Assembly: GCF_032884065.1 (NCBI RefSeq)
Contig: NC_088883.1
Span: 24,671,637 to 24,735,636, forward strand
From: Artemia franciscana
Taxonomy: Eukaryota; Arthropoda; Branchiopoda; Anostraca; Artemiidae
Reading direction: 5' to 3'
Length of the DNA stretch: 64,000 bases
The notes beneath the pieces are model-generated. The model was not told where the DNA came from. It saw only the letters and a program-made list of their open reading frames with translations, and did not search any database. Positions 10,499-21,500 of this stretch are shown in pieces. How positions within the stretch are numbered: the stretch's first letter is position 1; each line of letters opens with the position of its first letter. The position numbers and the translations under genes were made by a program.

Positions 10499-10973
10499 AA
10501 CCTAGCCAGCTTTTGGCGCAATTAAGAAAACCGGATAATTTAAGAGAGATTTAAAGTATCATCTTCTTAAAAAAAGAAGTCCCCGTTTGGGAAAAAAAAA
10601 TGCTCTTTGCAGTTTTCTTGAGGGTGGGGTTGAGTTTTTTTTTATTTTACAGAAGTTAAGTGCTGAAAATTTCTTTTGACAATTTTTTAAGCAATACAAA
10701 ATGAACACTTTTGTATATTTCAGGGGAGTGAGGGGGCTAGGTAGAAAAAGGAAGCAAATGTATATTACTTTGCAGTCTGTATTGATATCATTTCTATGCG
10801 TTATGAAGTGAGGAAAAGATGGAATAATGAAATACATACGAGAAAGACTTCAAAGTCTGAAAATATAACCAGTAAATTCATTCTTTCACAAGATGAAGAC
10901 TCAAACTCGCCTGATAACCATGGCAGCTATCCTTTTAAAACAACGAAAGAGCCTACTGCCCCACTGCCACCAA
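10499..10973. other. No recognised gene
   Basis: AT-rich sequence. The minus-strand frame 10559-10837 and the plus-strand frame 10796-11002 have no recognisable domains. Confidence 0.4.
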
Positions 10974-11167
10974 GGGTGCATCCAGGATGGTTAGGAGGTT
11001 GAAGACCCCTCCCCCCTCAAAATGTTTTTCTGACTCATAAAAACACAACAAAATAAATTCAAACAAATTCTTGATGTGTTTTAAAAATTGTGTACCCTCC
11101 CCACCCCACCCCCCGAAACAATCCTTGTGTAGCCCCCCTTCCTCTACAAACAATTCTTGATGCAGCC
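10974..11167. mobile_element. MITE-like element with short inverted ends
   Basis: Ends are GGGTGCATCCAGGAT on the left and ATTCTTGATGCAGCCC on the right, inverted copies of each other with a few mismatches. The interior has C-rich runs (CCCCTCCCCCC, CCACCCCACCCCCC). A similar arrangement occurs at 63027-63176. Confidence 0.5.
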
Positions 11168-11169
11168 CT

Positions 11170-11490
11170 GACTATTACTCCCACCAAAACTCACTGGAGC
11201 ACCAATTTGCCTGAGACCAACGGGGCTGCATATGCTCCTCCACCCTAGTTTATTCAAAGTTCCACTCTTTTCCTCCCAATTTCCTTTAAATCTTTTTTAT
11301 GACCTTTTCCCACCCAATTCCAGGAACTAAGTGATTCCGGTTTTACCTAAATGGATGGCCTAAAAGCATATTATTTGGCAATCTGCCATCCTTCAACTAT
11401 AGAATGTGGCGTACTCATCTCAATCTTTCTTTCATTATAGCCCTAGACAGTGGGATTGAACCACTTTTCTGACTAGCTTATTGCTGGATA
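11170..11490 (-). pseudogene. RTE-like LINE 3' tail
   Basis: Collinear with the LINE tail at 29330-29650 (minus) and with the plus-strand tails at 23577-23870 and 62360-62670: CTGAGACCAA, TATTCAAAG, CCTTTAAATCTTT and CATTATAGCCCTAGA occur in the same order. All frames are broken. Confidence 0.75.
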
Positions 11491-11639
11491 TTGTTTGATA
11501 AATTTATTTTAAGTTATCAAAAGCTAAAAAATAAACACCACGAACAGATCTTAGCCCACAAAAAGCTTTTATTATTTTCCTCTCACTAATGTCTAGCAAG
11601 ACACTATTCTTGTGACGATTCAAAAGATGGTATACTAAA

Positions 11640-12065
11640 CAGCCCAAATCAAACAGTTCGTGATAACCAACTGTAAGTAAGGAGCGACACGGCTCAAAAA
11701 CAAACTAAACTCCAAAAACAAAATTTTCATACCAACAGATATATACTCAAAGATTTGCCTTATTATGCTGATTCCAAATATATAAAATTCATTAAGTTTA
11801 GTGTAACCCATCAAAAGTTACAAGCCTGAGAATATTCGACTGATTTCCAGATGGGAATTTTCCATGGGTGAAAAGAATTTCTCCTCCTCAAGACCTCGCT
11901 CTTTACACTAAAACTTGACTCTGTGTCCGAATTCTTTAAGAAGGACACCTGAAACACAAGGGACGTTTAATTAGAATAATAAAGTTTTAAAAAAATTCTA
12001 TGGTCTTTGCTTTCAGTTGCAAAAACATGTTTCTTTATTTAATTTTACAGAAGCTCGCATATATT
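11640..12065 (-). repeat. Foldback family F, rearranged fragment
   Basis: 11640-11850 is the reverse complement of the family 3' end (ACTGTAAGTAAGGAGCGACA and the AAAGTTACAAGCCTGAG block). At about 11880 it switches to sequence found in the other orientation in complete copies (CCTCGCTCTTTACACTAAA, then ATTCTTTAAGAA, ending in TTTATTTAATTTTACAGAAG). So it is an internally deleted, foldback-like copy. Confidence 0.7.
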
Positions 12066-12917
12066 AAAAACATATTTTGGACGTCTCCATTAAAATTAAA
12101 GAACAGGCATATAAGCAGGAGAGGGTTTTGCTTAGCGATAATATGAAATAATCAATATTAAAAGTTCTCAATTCCAACTATTATGAACACTGAAAAAGGA
12201 TATGTCATGTATACATTGCATTGTGATGTCAAAAAATTATTTAAAATAATTGATTTGAAATATTTCCTTTATTAAGATAGATTATAAATATCGGTTTGAT
12301 GGAAAAGTGTCACATAACCAAGTCACATAGACCTATTTTGGATTATTTTCAGATTAATTTAACGAAGGCATTAGAAAATACTGCTTTTCAAAACCTGATC
12401 TTATTTCAAAATAAAGATCTTATTTCAAAATAAGATCTTGTGGGCATTTGTACACCCAAAATTCCCCTTCCCCCCAAACTTTGGGGCCTTGCACATAAAA
12501 CCAATTGAATTACTAGGGCCAGGTTTTTTTTAACATACCTACTGACGATGATATTTAACATAATTTTTTGAACATCGTCAGTAGAAAAGACTCAAAATAC
12601 GGTAAATTAAAGGGGAGAAAATTCGATTTATGTTTAATTGTGTTTAAAATCAATTTGTATTCAGGACATGTGTTCAATTAAAAATAACACATACAGCAGG
12701 TATTCTTTGTGGACTAGTAATGACTCGAGCTCAGGTCCGTGAAGTTTTTTAATCGCTTCTGATCAGCATTTAAATAATATACGTGAGATAACTCCATGAC
12801 AACCCAGCCAGGAAGGGGTCAGCCAAATATTTTAAGGAGGGATGCTGATTTGAAGAACCAAAGATTGGGTCTCGAAGAGCCAATATCCTCTTGGACCTAT
12901 CTTAGTGCTATTCGTCA
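12066..12917. other. No gene; short palindromes
   Basis: AT-rich. It holds a near-palindromic duplication of AAGATCTTATTTCAAAATAA at about 12405-12440 and a 12 bp stem hairpin at 12539-12586. No coding exon seen. Confidence 0.5.
12539..12586. repeat. Hairpin with perfect 12 bp stem
   Basis: CTACTGACGATG and its exact complement CATCGTCAGTAG are separated by 24 mostly A/T bases. No associated gene or element is identifiable. Confidence 0.7.
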
Positions 12918-13220
12918 GTGTTGCCACTTGAAGCCATAAAAATGAATTTTAAAATATTACTCAATTTGAAAACACTTTTCGTCTATGACAGTCTGCTCAA
13001 TCCCAAAGACAAGTAAACCTTCAAATAATAGCTACACCTTCCTAAGCAGCTTGAACTTACATATTTTTAACTTATTACGTCAAACGTTTCCTTTATGAGC
13101 GTAACGTTTTCTAAACGTTATTACGCCTATGTTTCCTTTTTTTTATTTTGGCGCCCGCTAGTACCAAAAAATGCAAAACTGCCCATAGAGGTCTTTTTAT
13201 TGAAACTTGAATTCCGGACT
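12918..13220 (+). repeat. Dispersed repeat (family G), copy 1
   Basis: Begins near CAGTGTTGCCAC and ends in a GGCGCCCGCTAGTACC block. The layout (CAGTGTTGCC, GAAAAC...TTTTCGT, CACCTTC.., GCGCC.ACTA) is shared with 30330-30960 and 47145-47530. Non-coding. Confidence 0.55.
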
Positions 13221-13309
13221 TCCCTTAGAATATGTATAATATGTATATGATTGTCTAACATTCCAATTAACCAATTCCAACATCCAGGTTTTGGTTTTGT
13301 TGTCCTTTT

Positions 13310-13361
13310 ATGGTTTGTTGTTGTTGTTTGTTGTTGTTGTTTGTTTGCTGTTGTCTGTTTT
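13310..13361. repeat. TTG-rich microsatellite
   Basis: GTTGTTGTTTGTTGTTG-type simple repeat. Confidence 0.85.
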
Positions 13362-13559
13362 TGGTGTCCTTGGTAACTTTGCAAATATCGAAATTAAGGA
13401 TCCTCTTAAAATATGCATGGCAAATTTAGATTGAACAATTCCAATTCTTTTTCATGATTAAATAAAAAAACAACTTTCCGAAAAAGAAGTTTTTAAAAGA
13501 AAAGTAAAGGACATATTAAACTTGGGATCAGAAGATATAGAAACTTACAATAACTAAAA

Positions 13560-13865
13560 CTAAATACAACCAGAAATTACTATTAGAGAATAAATGAAAC
13601 CCAAAACGAACAGAAATTAAATAAATAATCATAATAAAAAAATATAGATCAGGTACTAATACAAATGAATAGATAAATCTCAAAACGAGTAAAGCTTAAG
13701 TTGAATATGCAAATCAAACATAAAACGAACAAAAATATTTTCCTATTGAAGAACAAATGAAACCCAAAAGGAACAGAAATTAAATAAACAATCACAGCAA
13801 ACAAAATGGAATAGGTACTAATATAAATGAATAAATAAATCCAAAAACAACTGTAAACTCATTCC
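13560..13865 (-). repeat. Inverted relative of the 15.5-16.9 kb repeat, duplicated
   Basis: Two direct copies spaced about 175 bp (AATAAATGAAACCCAAAACG near 13592, AACAAATGAAACCCAAAAGG near 13752). The first copy, including AGAAATTACTATTAGAGAAT, is the reverse complement of about 16340-16415. So the foldback copy at 13870-15495 is bracketed by inverted relatives of one repeat. Confidence 0.75.
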
Positions 13866-13869
13866 TTCT

Positions 13870-15495
13870 CACATTATAACTAAATAAAATCAACAAGTTT
13901 GTTTTGACTGAAAGTAAGGAGCGACATCAAAACTTAAAAAAAACAGAAATTATTCCATAGATGAAGGGGCTGTCCCCTCCTCAACGCCTTGCTCTTTGCT
14001 TTAAAGTTTTTCATTGTTTTATAAAGTGGAGTTGTAAGAAGGAGTCAAACTTTAGCGCAAAGAGCTTGACTAAAATTGACTAAAGTTGGGGAGGGGACAG
14101 CCTCTTTCATACACGGAATAGTTTCTGTTCGTTTTGATTTTTAATGTTGCTCCTTCCTATCAGTTAAAAAAAAAACTTGTTTTATTTTTGTGTTACTTGT
14201 TATTTATTTAATTCCTGAACTTTTTTGAATTAATGCAGGTCTTGATACATTGTACATGAATAATTAAAACAAATTGCATATTAATCTAATTTTTTTTGGC
14301 TGAATGTATTTCTCAAAGCTTTGATCAGACGATATCGAGAAAAAAGGGGTAGAGGAGGGGGCCTAGTTGCCCTCAAATTTTTTTGGTTACTTAAAAAGGC
14401 CACTAGCGCTATTTTATTTTATTTACGAGGGTTTTTATTAGTAATAAATATACGTAACTTACAAATTAACTTACACGACGAAGTTCTATATTCGTATATT
14501 TTATTACATATATGAGGGGGTTCACCCCCTCGTCAATACCTCGCTCTTTACACTAAAGTTTGAACTTTGTTCCAGTTCTTTAAGAAAGACCCCTGAGTCA
14601 CAAAGGCCGTTCAATTAGAATAAATACCTCTTTTGAAATTACTAGAAGCGCTTTAGTGTAAAGAGCGAGGTATTGAGGAGGGGAAGAATCCCCTCATATA
14701 CGTAGTAATTTCTGTTCATTTTAGTTTTTAATGTTGCTCCTTACTTCTAGTTGAAAAAAGAACTTGTTTTCTTATGTAATTTCTCATTGTTTTTTTTAAA
14801 TAGAGCTTGAAAATCCAGCGCCCCCTTTATGGAGATTCTCTTCCCCCATGGAAAGATCCTCCAACATAACCCTTCCCCCAACCCCCACGACCAGAAAAAT
14901 TCCCCCTCATAACATCTATATACTTCCCAATAACCAATATCATATGTAAACAATGGGCAAAGTTCATAACTTGCAGCCCTTCCCCCATGGACTGTGTGTC
15001 CCGGGGACGCTGAACAGAATGGCTATCTCAAAATTTTGACCCGGTGACTTTGGGAAAAATGAGCGTGGGAGGGGCCTAGTTGCCCTCCAATTTTTTGGTC
15101 ACTTAAAAAGGGCACTAGAGCTTGTAATCTCCATTGTAATGAGCCCTCTTGCGACATTCTAGGGCTACTGGATCGATACGGTCACCCCTCGAAAACACGT
15201 ATCTGTGATCCATATTTTTGCAGATTGGAGCTTGAAACCTCTACAGTAGGGTTTTCTGATACACTGAATCTGATGGTGTAATTTTCATTAAGATTTTATG
15301 ACTTTTAGGGGGTGTTTCTTTTTTTTCAAAAATAAGGCAAATTTTCTCAGGCTCGTAACTTATATATTTAAAATCAGCATAAAAATCTAATTCTGTTGAT
15401 GTATCTATTGGTATCAAACTTCCGTTTTTTGGACTTTCAGTTATTATTGAGCCGGGTCACTCTTACTACAGTTCGTTACCACGAACTATTTGAAA
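13870..15495 (+). mobile_element. Foldback element family F, copy 2
   Basis: Has the same plan as copy 1: an opening inverted repeat (about 13900-14015 against 14050-14185, AAGTAAGGAGCGACAT and CTGTTCGTTTTGATT), a second block around CCTCGCTCTTTACACTAAAG (14538), satellite-like modules at 14298-14410 and 14960-15185, and a 3' end with CAGTTCGTTACCACGAACTA. It is more diverged than copy 1. No transposase frame. Confidence 0.8.
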
Positions 15496-16990
15496 GTCTA
15501 AAACCTGCTGGGTCGTTGGCGCTTTACTGAAAATACTGAAAACTGCATGTGTCTTGAAGAGTCTTGGAAAGTACAGATTAAATCAAACTGAATGTTAAAT
15601 ATATAATACTATTAATTGTTCAAGGATCATCAGTTCAAGATTCTATTTCACTGTAATTTTATTATCATTTAATGCCGTAACAACTGGAAAAGCAAATATT
15701 TCTAATTTAATTTGTTTTCAGTGAAGCACCAATGACGCAGGAGGCTTTAGACTTTTCTACTTAGGGAAGGGGGCAGTATCCAAACTCTTGTTTGTAGTGA
15801 AGTTACATTTGTCTTGGACACTTCGAAAAGAACTAATAAAATTAAACTGAAAATTTTGAAGTTCCGAAATTCTTTCCGTAACTTCTCTTTCGGGAAGTTT
15901 TGTCATTTAATTTCTGTTCGTTTTTTATTGCCAAAGTTTCATGTTTTTCAAAATTCCCTACTTCAAAATAATTTTGTATTCCAAAACAATAACAGTCTTG
16001 GCAAGAACTAATAAATTTGGAACGAACATTTGATATATAATGATGTTAATTGCTGAAAGCTCATCAGTTCAATATTTAATTTTACTGTAATTTTCATGTT
16101 TATTTTCAATGTTGTAATAAGTTCAAATGGAAACATTTTTAATATAATCAGTTTTCAGTAAAACAGCAATGAGACTGCGGGTTTTAGACTTTTACAGTGA
16201 GAGAAGGAGCCAAAATCCAAACTCGTGTTTAAGTGATTTTTGTTCGTTTCAAGCTTGATTAGCATATTCAGTTAAAGTTTCACTTGTTTTATGATTTCTT
16301 TATTCATTTTTATCATTAGCTATTGTATGTTTTTTTGCTATGATTATTTATTTCATTTCTGTTCGTTTTCGGTTTCATTTATTCTTTGATAGTAATTTCT
16401 GGTCGTTTTGAGCTTGAGTTATTGTGGGTTTTTATTTTTTCTGATTTTAAGTTTAATGTGGCCTTCATTTTTCTTAAAAAAACCTCTCTTTCGGAAAGTC
16501 TCGTCATTTAATTTCTGTTCGTTTTTTATTGCCAAAGTTTCAAGTTTTCAAAATTGTCTATTTCAAAATATTTTTTTTATTCCAAAACTAATGAACAGTC
16601 TTGGCGAGAACTAATACAATTAAACCGAAAAATCTATATATAATGATATTAATTGCTGAAAACTGACCACCTCAAGAATTTGTTTCATTCAGGGCCGGAT
16701 TTAAAGGTTTGACGCTTCTAGGCCCAAGTATTTTTGCCGCTCCGTTTTTGCAAGATTTTTGGGTAAATTCCCGAAATTCGGGAATAGTGAGAGCCACAGG
16801 GCCTAGTGGGTCTAATGGCAAATCTTGGCCTGGTTTCACTGCAATTTTCATCTTATTTCCAATGTTGTAAGAGTAGTAAAAAAAAAAAAATTTGTAATAC
16901 AATTTATTTTAGTAGACCCCCAAACACGCTGTAGGTCTTAAGCTTTTACCGTCAGCGGAACAGGCAGTAGCCATACTCTTGTTTCTAGTG
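15496..16990 (+). repeat. Large tandem repeat, three diverged units
   Basis: Marks recur in the same order in three units: CACTGTAATTTTATTATC / ACTGTAATTTTCATG / ACTGCAATTTTCATC (15650, 16086, 16838); a GGCTTTAGACTTTT-type block (15750, 16183, 16937); and TTTCTGTTCGTTTTTTATTG with CAAAGTTTCA (15910, 16512). Spacing is about 430 bp and then about 600 bp after removing an inserted MITE. No coding potential recognised. Confidence 0.75.
16690..16832. mobile_element. hAT-like MITE with 8 bp target duplication
   Basis: A 143 bp insertion beginning CAGGGCCGGATTTA and ending CAAATCTTGGCCTG, which are imperfect inverted repeats. It is flanked by GTTTCATT (16682-16689) and GTTTCACT (16833-16840), a 7/8 match of the length expected for hAT elements. 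The two sister units at 15650 and 16086 show the uninterrupted site, so this is a clear insertion. Confidence 0.8.
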
Positions 16991-17089
16991 AAGAATATAG
17001 GTGTCTTGAATTAACTGAATTTCCTGAATTTAATTAAACTGAATCCTGAATAAAATCCTGAATCCTGAATAAAATTAAACTGAATTTCC

Positions 17090-17450
17090 ATGATTTTTGG
17101 AATAAAATATAGTTACTACGTTTTTGGAGGGGGGTCTGGCCATAGGGGGAAGCCCGGTCGCCAGGTCTAATTATTTATCATTGATAATTCTTTTTTGGGA
17201 GGGAAGGGTATAGAGAAAAAAACAATTAGTTTTTTTGTTTAAAAAACAAAAGTCTTTTTAGGGGGGGGGGTCTGGACATAGAGGGCTAAGTATGTGTTAC
17301 CATACCTTTTGGAATAAAATATTGTTAACAAGTTTTTTGTTGTTTTTTTTTTGGGGGGGGGGAGGGGAGGGCTTGCAGAGAAGGCCAAGGGTCGTATCCC
17401 TTAAGTCTGGAATAAAATACCGTTCATAAGTTTTTGAGTGGGGGTTGAGA
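17090..17450 (+). repeat. G-rich tandem repeat
   Basis: Three diverged units marked by GGAATAAAATATNGTTANNA followed by TTTTTG and a long G run, then TCTGGNCATAG (about 17098, 17310, 17410). Lies directly before the 270 bp satellite. Confidence 0.7.
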
Positions 17451-17469
17451 TTGGTTTATTTGATCTTTG

Positions 17470-20400
17470 AACTATTTTCATAACCCTCGCATAAGAATCT
17501 TAAATGCCCCCGGTGCAAATATTACAACATTTGCCACCAGGCTCTGGGGGGTTGCGTCAACCCCAGAGTTTTTGTTATCGTATCTTTAAATTATTTTGAA
17601 TAAAATGTCTATCCCAAAGTTTCGATCGGATGCATTTGGGGGAAAAGGGTTTCGATGGCTAGTTTCCCTCTGATCACTTTTGTCTCTTAAAAAAGGCACT
17701 GGAAATTCCAGTTTACAATCGAATGAGCCCCCTCCAAAGTCGATAGTACCCTACCTTCCATAGAAACCTTATATGCCCCAGAGGCACATTTCACAACACT
17801 TGCCCCTAGGTTCTGGGGGGCTGTTTTATCCCTCGGGTTTTTGTTATATGATTTTTGATCTATTTTGAACAAAATAGCTATATAAGAAATTCAATGGGAC
17901 TCATAGGATTAGTCGGGAGGGGGGCTTGTTGCTACCGGATTACTTTTGACTCTTAAATGGGATCTAGAACTTATACGACCATCCCTTACATAAAAACCTT
18001 ATATGCGCTATGGGCATACCGTAAAACACTTGCCACTGGACTCTACGGAGTTGTGTTGAGCCTAGAATTTGTTATCTGATGTTTGAGCTATTTTCAATAA
18101 AATGTTTGTCTCAAAATTTTTATCGGTTGGGTTTGGGGAAAAAGGCTTGGGGGGGGGGCTAGTTGAATTTTGATCTTTTTTTATTCTTGAAAAATGAACT
18201 AAATCTTTCAATTTCCAATCAAATGAGCCCCCTCCGAAGTTTCTTGAGGAGCCCTTCCATAAGAACCACATATGTCCCTTTGCCATAACTTATAATGTCT
18301 GCCCCTTGTCCTGGGGTGGTTTTTGTCGATCCTGGAGTTTTTGCTATCTGATCTTTGAACTGTGTTTAAATTTTTATCGGATGTATTTGGGGAAAAAAGG
18401 GCGTGGGGGCTAATTGCTATTCGAACACTTTCGATTCTTAGAAAGGGCACTATAACTTCCGATTTCCAATCGAATAAGCCTCTTCCGAAGTTTATACAAC
18501 CATTCCTTCCATATGAAGTGCGTCTGAGAAAAAATAAAACATTGGATTCTTATGGCCTTAGGCGTAGTGGGTGGAGGCTAGTGGCCATCGGATCACTTTT
18601 GACTCTCAACAAGGGAACTGGAACTTTCAATTTCTAATAACTTGAGTCCCCTCCGAAGTTTCTACGATCAACTCTTCCACAGAATTCATATGCCACCGGC
18701 ACATAAGTTACAACCCTTCCGCCGGGTTTCAAGAGAGGTTATGTTGACCCCGAAGTTTTCATCATCTGATCGTTATTCTATTTCAAACAAAATGGCTATC
18801 TCAATATTGTGATCAGATGCATTTGGCGAAAAAAGGGTGTGTGTGGGGGGGGGTACATGCCTGCCGATCACTTTTGAAGACTCTTAAAACGGTAACTGGA
18901 ACTTTCAATTTCCAATCAAATGAGCCACCTCTGATGTTTATACAATTACCCATTACATAAAACCTCATCTACCCCCGGGGCATAACACAACACTCCCCCG
19001 GGCTGTGGGGGATTGTGTTGACCCCCGAGTTTTGTTATTTGATCTAAAAACTATTTTGAAATAAATAGACGTCTCATAATTTTGATCGGATGCACTTGGG
19101 GAGGAGGGCTAGGTGCCCTCCGATTACTTTTGACGCTTAAAAAGAGCACTATAAATTCAGATTTACCGTTGAATGAGCCCCCTCCGAAGTTATATGACCA
19201 TCCATTCCATAAAAACCTTATATGACCCCCGGGGCATAATTTACATCACTTGCCCCCAGGTTCTGGAGGCTGTTTTATAGCTGGAGTTTTTGTTATATGA
19301 TCTTTGGTCTATTTTGAACAAAATGGGTATATAAGAATTTTTTTTTACTTTTTTCAAAAATAGGGTTGGGTGGAGGGGGTGGCCACCCTCTGATCCTTTT
19401 TGGCTCTTAAAAATGGCACTAGAACTTCCAATTTCCAATTGAATGAGCCCCCTCCGAAGTTTATATGACTGTTGCTTTTGTACAAACCTTATATGCCCCG
19501 GGGCATAATTTAAAACACTTGCCCTCGGGCTATGGGAGGCTGTGTTGTCCCTGGAGATTTGTTATATGATCTTTGATTTATTTTGAACAAAGTGTCTATA
19601 TAAAAATTCGATCAGACGCATTTGGGAACAATAGGGCTGGGAGGGGGAGGGGTAGTTGGCACCGTATCACTTTTGACTCTTGAAAAGGGAATTAGAACTT
19701 ACAATTTCTAATCCTTTAAGTCCCCTCCGAAGTTTTTACGACCCCTTCTTCAACAAAAACCTGATAAGTCACAGGGCATAAATTGAAACCCTTCCTAGGG
19801 GCTCTGGAGGGAGACGGGGTATGCTGACCCCGAAGATTTGCTATTTGGTTTTGCTTTGCGAAGCTAGAATATTTTGAACAGACATGCCATCTAAGAATTT
19901 TGATCAGATATACTGAGGGAAAAGCAGGTATTCGTGTGTGTGGGGGGGAGTAGATGCCTTCCGATCCCTTTTGACTCATAATCATGTAACCAGAATTTTC
20001 AATTTCCAATTAAATGAGCCACCTTTGAAGTCTATACGATCACTCCTTAAATAAAAACCTTATATGCCCCGGGGTATAGCTTAAAACACTCGTTCCCGGG
20101 CTCTGGGAGCATGTGTCGACCCTGGAATTTTTGTTATATGATTTTGAATTATTTTCAATAAAATGACTACCTCAAAATTTTATCGGACGCAGGAAAAAAG
20201 GGGTAGAAGTTAGAGCTAGCTGTTCTTTTCACCCTTAAAAAGGGCCCTAGAACTTCTGATTTCCAATCAATAATTTATATTGCTTAAAAAAGGAAATATA
20301 AATTTTAGTTTCTAATCATTTAAGTCCTCTCCGTGGTCTATACGACCACTTCTTCCATTAAAACCTTAAAAGCCCCCAGGACATAAGTTACAACCCTTAC

Positions 20401-20960
20401 CACAGATTCTGGGCGGTATGTTGACCCCAAGTTTTGTTATCTGATCACTGGAATATTTCAAACAAACTAAAAATCTAAAAAGTTTGATCGGAAGTATTTG
20501 GGGAAAGAGGCTGTGTGGGGGGGATTAGATAAACTCCGATCCCTGTTGACTCATTATGAGGTATCTAGAACACTTAGTTTCCAATCAAATGAGCCACCTT
20601 TGTAGTTTATCCGACCACCCCTTACATAAAAACCTTGTATACCTCGGGCCATAACTTAAAACGCTTGTCCCAGGACTCTGGGGGTTTGTGTCGACCCTGG
20701 AGTTTTATTATCCGATGTTTGAACTGTTTTTAACAAAATGGCCATCTCAAAATTTTTATCAGGTAGGTTTGAAGAAAATAGGGTGTGTGGGGAATGAGTT
20801 GCTCTCCGATCTCTTTTGACTCTTAAAAAGTGAACTAGAACTTTAGTTCCCAATCAAATGAGTCCTCTCTGAAGTTTATAGGAGCATCCCTTCTATAAGA
20901 ACCGTATATGCCCCCAGGCCATAACATACAACACCTGCCCATGGGCTCTAGGGGTTTGTG
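17470..20960 (+). repeat. Satellite array, ~270 bp unit, about 12-13 units
   Basis: A block of the form GAGCCCCCTCCGAAGTTTAT recurs near 17727, 18227, 18483, 18644, 18925, 19177, 19447, 19721, 20018, 20322, 20593 and 20863. Intact intervals are about 252-304 bp; shorter ones reflect deletions. Each unit also has TATATGCCCC, a GGGCATAA block, AAAATGGCTATCTCAAAATT, CTAGTTGCCCTCCGATC and TCTTAAAAAGGGCACTAGAA. The last three match family F elements (for example 7665-7775). No coding function is likely. Confidence 0.9.
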
Positions 20961-21500
20961 TCGAAAGCAGATGAACAGAGAAAAGGGGGGAGAGAAAAGG
21001 GGGTGAAAAACGAAAAGACGATTTTTGACACTAAATTAAAGCATGGTTGGCCCGCTCATATCATAATATCACTTTTTCTTACAAAATGGTTTTCAGGTCA
21101 CCTTTTGGGGAAAATACAGTTAGGCCTACAGTGCCTAGGCCAATAGACACTTGATTTCGTATAAATGTTACCTTAAATGTGCGAAATTGGTGAACGTTAA
21201 ACGTTCACAGATAAATATCCGAAACACGTTTTCTTCTTCTTCGATTTAGTAACCGTTGAGTCAACTTTTTCAATTTAATGCAAGGTTTGATGGTGACAAA
21301 TTAAGTGAAATTAGTTCGGGTTAGCTTAGGTTTTTAACCTATTGAGGATATTCATAACCAAATTTAAGCTGGCATGAACTATCATAATCTAACCTAGCCT
21401 AACTTTAACTTTTACCATCATAGCTTACATAAGACTGAAAAAGCTGACCCGCAAAGCCAATTGAATTAAAGCAGAGGAAAGGGAATTTCGGATTCACCGT
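20961..21500. other. Spacer between satellites
   Basis: Includes a TAACCTAGCCTAAC stretch near 21390 and one diverged relative of the next satellite unit (GAGTCAACTTTTTCAATTTA at 21256). No gene seen. Confidence 0.5.

Noticed and set aside
10796..11002. Short plus-strand frame with proline-rich end
   Set aside because: It ends in the MITE-like element at 10974, has no domain and no splice context.
17470..20960. CRISPR-like array because of regular repeats
   Set aside because: Repeats are ~270 bp units without unique spacers in a eukaryotic genome; this is a satellite.
21350..21440. TAACCTA-like words suggestive of telomeric repeats
   Set aside because: Only a few irregular copies mixed with unrelated sequence; not an array.
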